31,056 bases of DNA from a virus. A model generated the notes under the pieces. It had not been told where the DNA came from. It made no database searches and saw only the letters and a program-made list of their open reading frames with translations. Below, in pieces: positions 29,422-31,056 of this stretch. A program made the translations under genes and the position numbers. Numbering within the stretch: the stretch's first letter is position 1; every line of letters begins with the position of its first letter. The stretch is taken from positions 1 through 31,056 of IMG/VR virus record IMGVR_UViG_3300044960_000403; one strand, 5' to 3'.

Positions 29422-30033
29422 TTAAATTTCCCCTAATTCTTGCAATTTAGCTAACAACTTAGCTTTTATGACATCCAAATCAGCTTGTGAAAACACCATC
29501 AAAATTTTTGGCTCAATAGATAGTATTTTGTTATAAGCCGACTTTAACGACCCCGCATATAGATGTTCACGGATAATGGTAAAATCTGGGTCTGTTAAAA
29601 GAACTTCTAAAGCTTGTTCGTTTATATTAGCTTGCTCGTTTAATACAGAAATTTGATCTATCATGTGCTCGCCAAATAAACGCTTTTGTCTTCTAGTTTC
29701 TAGTCTTTTCTGAGCTTCTATTTCAGCCGTAATGTCCTCAATTACCACTTCAAACTCGGCGGGGTGCTCGATCGTTGTCTCGGGAGAGACGACTATTTCC
29801 TGCATCTCTGTCACCGCAGGTGTAATGACGTTACCCTCCTCATCACGAACTTCGGGAGTGATGACTACCTCTTGCTGTTCAGTGATTCTTGGCTGAACCA
29901 CTTCCGTATAAGCAGGCTTCCCCCACCATTGCTGCGCTGTACCTTCAGCTATCCAAGCATCAGCTTCGGCTTGGGTGTTAAATTCTCCTAAATGTGTAAC
30001 TTGCCCATTTTTAATAATGTTTACTCTAAGCAT
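29422..30033 (-). CDS. probable tail-fibre-associated assembly protein
   Basis: A 203-residue protein whose ATG overlaps the stop of the fibre gene (TAATG) behind GGAGG, so it is tightly coupled. The N-terminus (LRVNIIKNGQVTHLGEFNTQ, then AEADAWIAEG) is a small alpha/beta domain. The middle has two similar stretches (EVVITPEVRDEEGNVITPAV and EIVVSPE). The C-terminus is helical. Small proteins directly after fibres often help fibre folding or attachment, in the way gp38-type proteins do. A GTG at 30048 would add 5 residues without a better ribosome-binding site. Confidence 0.6.
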   Translation of the reverse strand: MLRVNIIKNGQVTHLGEFNTQAEADAWIAEGTAQQWWGKPAYTEVVQPRITEQQEVVITPEVRDEEGNVITPAVTEMQEIVVSPETTIEHPAEFEVVIEDITAEIEAQKRLETRRQKRLFGEHMIDQISVLNEQANINEQALEVLLTDPDFTIIREHLYAGSLKSAYNKILSIEPKILMVFSQADLDVIKAKLLAKLQELGEI

Positions 30034-31056
30034 TAGTAGATCCTCCACGAAAAGTTATTTCTCTGTGGTGCACCGGCAAGTAATGCGAGCGACGGGCTCA
30101 CGGTATGCCAAACCATCGGCTTAAAAACATCTCCCGCTTTAACTGGATAACCTTTCACCGTAACGACACAAGTAGCTTGCCCATTTCCTGTCGGAGCTAT
30201 ATCAGTTGCTTGTATATCAACTAAACTCGGGCTAAATCTTCTAATAAATGCTGTTCTTATCCCGTTTGGATTACTCACAAATGTCGCCACAAAAGAAATG
30301 TCTAAAAATCCAGACCTATTAATTGTAAGCTCACCTGTTGATGGATTAAAAATTCCATGAGTATCAGAGACAACAGTCCAACCTGTCGGAGCAAAATCAG
30401 TAAATTGTGGTATGCTAGGGCCGCTTGATAGACTAGCATACCCCGTCACCACTTCACCCATCGCAATGGTCTGCGGGGATGAGATGCGTTCGATGGAGAC
30501 GAAGTTCGGCTCGTTAGCTCCACCCACCTCAAGAGACCTGTTGGCGCCGCTTGATTGAAACAATCCAATACTAACTGCATCACCAGCTTTCAGATACAGC
30601 GTTCCTGAAATACTTATTCCTCTTTCTTCTGCTGTTATCGTAGTTACATACCTTGACCTTGTTCCTCTAACAATTGGACTGCCATTTCTGTGAAGCTCTA
30701 AAAACGCACCGCATTCGGTGCTTGCTGGAAAAAGAATAGTTGCATTAGCACTAACTCTATAATAACCACTTACCGGAGCAATATATCTCCAAGTATTTTG
30801 CCAGTTTGTACTGTGACCGTTACCAGCACCGACAACACTCGATGTAGTATCAAAATCTTTTGAGTTAAAATCTATAAATGTCGCCGTATTATTTACAAGA
30901 GTGCCGCCTACTGTAGCTCTATAAGTAGCCGCAATCTCCCGCCCATCATACCCATCGCTCATCTTTACTGAAGACGACCAGCCTTGGATGGGGGCTTCAA
31001 GCTGACAGAAAAACTCGTCTCCAGCTCCCCAAGTAAAAGGGAAGTTTGATTGCACT
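30033..31056 (-). CDS. second tail fibre, C-terminal part, 5' end missing
   Basis: About 340 residues of a second fibre; the reading frame is open at the window edge, so the true start is outside. It begins with the conserved block (GWSSSVKMSDGYDGREI) shared with the large fibre, then a C1q-like domain (about 42-190 of the visible part) different from the large fibre's, then the same SPQTIAMGEVV linker, then a second distinct beta domain. The shared blocks with different domains between them point to module exchange. It is coupled to the next gene by TAATG. Role: probable receptor binding. Confidence 0.85.
   Translation of the reverse strand, partial: VQSNFPFTWGAGDEFFCQLEAPIQGWSSSVKMSDGYDGREIAATYRATVGGTLVNNTATFIDFNSKDFDTTSSVVGAGNGHSTNWQNTWRYIAPVSGYYRVSANATILFPASTECGAFLELHRNGSPIVRGTRSRYVTTITAEERGISISGTLYLKAGDAVSIGLFQSSGANRSLEVGGANEPNFVSIERISSPQTIAMGEVVTGYASLSSGPSIPQFTDFAPTGWTVVSDTHGIFNPSTGELTINRSGFLDISFVATFVSNPNGIRTAFIRRFSPSLVDIQATDIAPTGNGQATCVVTVKGYPVKAGDVFKPMVWHTVSPSLALLAGAPQRNNFSWRIY
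30447..30480 (-). repeat. 34-bp fibre linker repeat, copy 2
   Basis: Pairs with 436-469 with one mismatch, and encodes the SPQTIAMGEVV linker in the second fibre gene. Confidence 0.85.
30932..31056 (-). repeat. 125-bp fibre repeat, copy 2, at the window end
   Basis: Pairs with 885-1009 with two mismatches. The window stops inside or at the edge of this repeat, as happens when an assembly cannot cross duplicated DNA. Confidence 0.9.

Noticed and set aside
1-31056. Prophage, integrase, attachment site, tRNA or retroelement diversity system
   Set aside because: I saw no recombinase, no reverse transcriptase with template repeats, no tRNA-like cloverleaf and no host gene at either edge.

Overview
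The window is the genome, or nearly all of it, of a short-tailed (podovirus-like) bacteriophage with moderate to low GC. The case rests on a complete head-and-packaging set: a small-terminase candidate, large terminase, portal, scaffold-like protein and major capsid protein. There is also a short-tail and ejection-protein set with no tape measure, sheath or tube genes, plus a compact replication module. No rRNA, tRNA, integrase or host housekeeping gene is visible. The host is unknown. A TTAA-N7-TTAA array at 15419-15444 matches the consensus of the alphaproteobacterial regulator CtrA, which is only a weak hint.

Layout. Minus-strand structural genes occupy 13-10278: small terminase candidate, TerL, portal, scaffold, capsid, then a large modular tail fibre. 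A separately controlled small gene lies at 10577-10930. Plus-strand small genes (11054-11642) converge on a minus-strand M15 peptidase (endolysin candidate, 11625-12098). A gene-free region of about 630 bp (12099-12730) has CCTGTG repeats around AT-rich DNA and looks like a replication origin. It is followed on the plus strand by a winged-helix-like protein, a VirE/SF3-like helicase, an archaeo-eukaryotic-type primase, small genes, a winged-helix regulator candidate, a metallophosphoesterase and a group of small membrane proteins (to 18599). The rest (18596-31056, minus strand) is a second late block: fibre C-terminus, probable fibre-associated protein, connector-type and nozzle-type proteins, four ejection-type proteins and a coiled-coil membrane protein.

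On a circular map the two minus-strand blocks form one late region that is broken only at the window ends. Both ends fall at tail-fibre genes: 30932-31056 repeats 885-1009 with two mismatches, and a new start codon at positions 4-2 is cut off. Joining the ends directly would put that start out of frame with the second fibre, so some fibre sequence is probably missing.

The strongest unexplained signal is a strand-oriented motif, TTAATAAGTA. It occurs nine times exactly (plus two near matches), always at a gene boundary and pointing with the downstream gene. Two copies directly follow terminator hairpins. I read it as a phage-specific promoter core, although no phage RNA polymerase is encoded here. 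Other points of interest are interchangeable C1q-like receptor-binding cassettes flanked by nearly identical DNA, a covarying hairpin ahead of two minus-strand genes, a hairpin plus U-run in the capsid leader, and an S74 chaperone domain on an ejection-type protein beside a neighbour that carries only the start of that domain.
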